Assembly: GCA_037389465.1 (NCBI GenBank)
Contig: JAZARR010000179.1
Coordinates: forward strand, 3,940,501-4,004,500
Reading direction: 5' to 3'
Source of the DNA: Baylisascaris procyonis
Lineage: Eukaryota > Nematoda > Chromadorea > Rhabditida > Ascarididae
DNA length: 64,000 nt
Part shown: positions 61,691-64,000 of the stretch, piece after piece
How positions within the stretch are numbered: the first letter of the stretch is position 1
How the letters are laid out: each line of letters opens with the position of its first letter
The notes under the pieces: generated by a model
Databases searched by the model: none
What the model saw: only the letters and a program-made list of their open reading frames with translations
Told to the model about the DNA's origin: nothing
Made by a program: the position numbers and the translations under genes

Positions 61691-61704
61691 GGGGGGGGGG
61701 GGGG
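61691..61704. repeat. Poly-G tract (14 G)
   Basis: Uninterrupted run of 14 G in otherwise AT-rich intergenic DNA. Confidence 0.95.
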
Positions 61705-61774
61705 AATGGACGGCATTATAAACGCTCCCATATACCAATCCTTATACGTAAACACACAGCACCATTACTTTTAA

Positions 61775-62105
61775 CTGAGACGGAAAATTCGGATCGGCTT
61801 TGTCTGTCGCGTCTTCAGTGGAACGAAAAGGTTGAATTGGCTTTATCGGTCACTTATTAAATGAAAAAGGAAAGTCCAATCGATTTTCCCATCGTTTCTT
61901 AAATGAAATAGAAAATTTGCATTGACTTTATCCCTCGCAGCTAAGATGGAACGTTAAAGCCGAATCGATTTTGTCGGTCGCTTCTAGGCGAAACGTAAAA
62001 GTCGAGCCAATTTTGTCTGTCGAGCCGACTTTGTCTGTCGTAAAAGTCGGCTCGATTTTGTCTATCGTATTTTAAATGAAATGGAAAATTCGAATCAATT
62101 CCATC
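61775..62105. repeat. Degenerate minisatellite, unit about 40-48 bp
   Basis: Seven to eight diverged copies of a unit containing AAATGAAA-GGAAAAGTCGA and ATCGATTTTGTCTGTCGCTT. Copies differ by many substitutions and small indels. Confidence 0.75.
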
Positions 62106-62284
62106 CTAAAAATTGACTGATATTCAGCATTTTAGCAGCTCGGGTTAAAGCATAAGTGGATAGGCGCTATAGGAATTGCAAGTGCAGAGCACATAGCATG
62201 AAGCGACCATTGCCTCAGTGAAGCTTTCGTTGCACTGTTATGAGTGGCGAATGCCCACATATCGCCTGTTCTTAGAGAATAAAT

Positions 62285-62313
62285 GCACTTTCTCTTTCTC
62301 TCCCTCCCTCTCT

Positions 62314-62349
<36 letters not shown>

Positions 62350-62350
62350 T
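62285..62350. repeat. CT-rich microsatellite
   Basis: (CT)n with CCCT interruptions; strongly strand-asymmetric. Confidence 0.95.
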
Positions 62351-64000
62351 TGAAGCAATAGCTAGCTCTAGAGAGCTACGTGACTTCGATGAAATTACTA
62401 TCAGAAGATCTAACAACTGATGCTATCGTACTGCTAAATCTATTATATCTATCAGTGACTGGTTAACTTACATTTCAACTTAAGTAGCAAAACGCAAATA
62501 TTTCAACGTTGACGCATATCTATGCATCAGAAAATTTGAATATAATTAAGATATTTGTTTGTTTTTTTTTCATGAAAAGGGCTATGCCACCGAAGAGTTC
62601 TTTCTATCTTCAAAAATAATTTCCCCATAAATGAACGGATACGTCTACCTTTTTGTTTATAATTAGAGGTAAAATAATAACAACAACAAAATATATTTTT
62701 ATAGAAACTGATATATTTTCATTAGAGTATTAAGATTATTTAATCAGTAAAAGATTTCCTAAGATATGAGAAATAAATATAAATTTATCAACTTCAAAAA
62801 GTAATTGTTGTCTTAAAGCTAGAGAATAGCCATCGAGTGCAATGAGCATAATGTCGATGAGTGCCGACTTAAAGCGGATAGCGATGTGTTTAAAGCTTTC
62901 ATTAGTTATTCGATAATAGCAACGATCGGCCAAAAAAAAAAATCGGTGGAAGAAAATGATGCTGTCGTTTCTTAGAGCGAAAGAAAAAGGAGAAAAACTT
63001 GCCTACTTAAAAAAAAAAACGCCAAAATTACGTGCGATAAGTTGATGAAAAGTTGGAATTTTCTAGGCGTGATGATAGCTGTTCAAAAAAAAAGATGATT
63101 GCTGACGAAAACATCGCTCAGTAAATATAGATCGATACCTAATACTTAGTAGTCATAGATGAATAGATCAATGTCAACCGCTATAAAGATCGATATTATT
63201 TTAGATCAATATGTTGTTTTAGATCTTTGGCATTGGCTTAATAAAGCAAAATAATCTGCATAATATGAGCAGCAATGGTAATAATGATAATTTAACAATA
63301 AAAAACGGTAATATCAATAGTAATGATAGTAATGATAGTAAAAAATAATAGTAATATTAGCAGTAATAGTATGGTAATAAATAGTATAATGATAAATAAA
63401 CGACAGATTTTTGTCACTTTCATATCAGAGGTTAATGTCATATCGGCTTTTATGTCTGTAGACCTATGACATAGCATCATGGAAAAGCGGTTCGGAAACT
63501 TGTCAGAATATGTGACATGATAGGCCTTTTGCATTCTGTTCAACTACCAAAAACCTTTGCAAGCCAATAATAAAAAAAAATAAGATATGCGGAATAGTGC
63601 GTTCACATTTTAGGTGATTCAGGTGATTTAGGTGATTTCATGAAGATCCTTGGAAAAAGATTTGTTTTCTTTTGATAGCTGACTGCTGTAGAATGAAAAA
63701 AAAAAGATCGTTGCAAAATATATAAAAAAAATTTTTGACAAATATATAAATATAGTTATTTTTGAAGCTCATAGATTGACATGAATATTATTAAAAATAG
63801 TGGTGCAATTTCTCAATTTTGCTTTTCTGAATTTCTCAATTCACAAGAAGTATTTCAATTGTTGTTGTTAGAGAACAGCAACCAAATTTTATAACATTGA
63901 ATTCAATTATTCCAGTATTAAAATTATCAAAAAGATAGATACATATAAATGCTTATATAAATTTGCAAGAGCAACGAAATGAATAAAAAACTATCGATGT

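Larger units (their letters stand above)
59981..64000. other. Upstream/intergenic region beyond PDHB
   Basis: Should contain the PDHB promoter. No second gene is supported. It holds CAGA-type low complexity (60640-60700), TGCA-rich sequence (61120-61265), a 14-G tract, a diverged minisatellite, a CT tract and TAA/TAG-rich sequence near 63270-63395. Confidence 0.55.

Overview
This window looks like nuclear DNA from a nematode. By eye it is AT-rich (roughly 70%). Genes are split by many introns of about 160 nt to 2.3 kb, and most introns end in T-rich tracts followed by CAG or TAG. The deduced proteins are animal orthologues. Almost every gene has an extra splice-acceptor-like site 3 to 34 nt upstream of its start codon, which is what spliced-leader trans-splicing would leave. 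I cannot name the species. Large introns and abundant microsatellites argue against Caenorhabditis; a parasitic lineage is only a guess. All exon structures were read by hand from open frames, splice phase and protein-family alignment.

Layout: 1-11,337 is gene-poor and holds an 81-copy 17-bp minisatellite (3805-5182), a perfect palindrome of about 202 bp built on a TA tract (10610-10811) and several simple repeats. 11,372-21,894 (+) is a complete 14-exon gamma-glutamyltransferase. 24,025-27,955 (+) is RPF1, a Brix-domain ribosome assembly factor, with a GC-AG last intron. 29,515-35,388 (-) is the AAA+ ATPase TRIP13/PCH-2. 38,470-40,815 (+) is the ciliary protein TMEM138. 43,651-46,282 (-) is a SIRT4-class mitochondrial sirtuin. 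48,901-51,958 (+) is an unrecognised small multi-pass membrane protein (tentative model). 53,353-59,952 (-) is the pyruvate dehydrogenase E1 beta subunit, again with a GC-AG intron. 59,981-64,000 has no gene I can support and holds diverged minisatellites and low-complexity DNA.

The genes are mostly unrelated housekeeping functions: glutathione turnover, ribosome biogenesis, meiotic/spindle checkpoint remodelling, ciliary transition zone and mitochondrial metabolism. The one functional link is that SIRT4 and the PDH E1 beta gene lie about 7 kb apart on the same strand; in mammals SIRT4 inhibits the PDH complex. No complete transposon, rRNA, functional tRNA or CRISPR array was found. The most distinctive signals are the large palindrome, the phase-perfect minisatellite with spaced variant units, two GC-AG introns among 46, a duplicated splice acceptor in SIRT4, and an excess of TGACGTCA (CRE) octamers.
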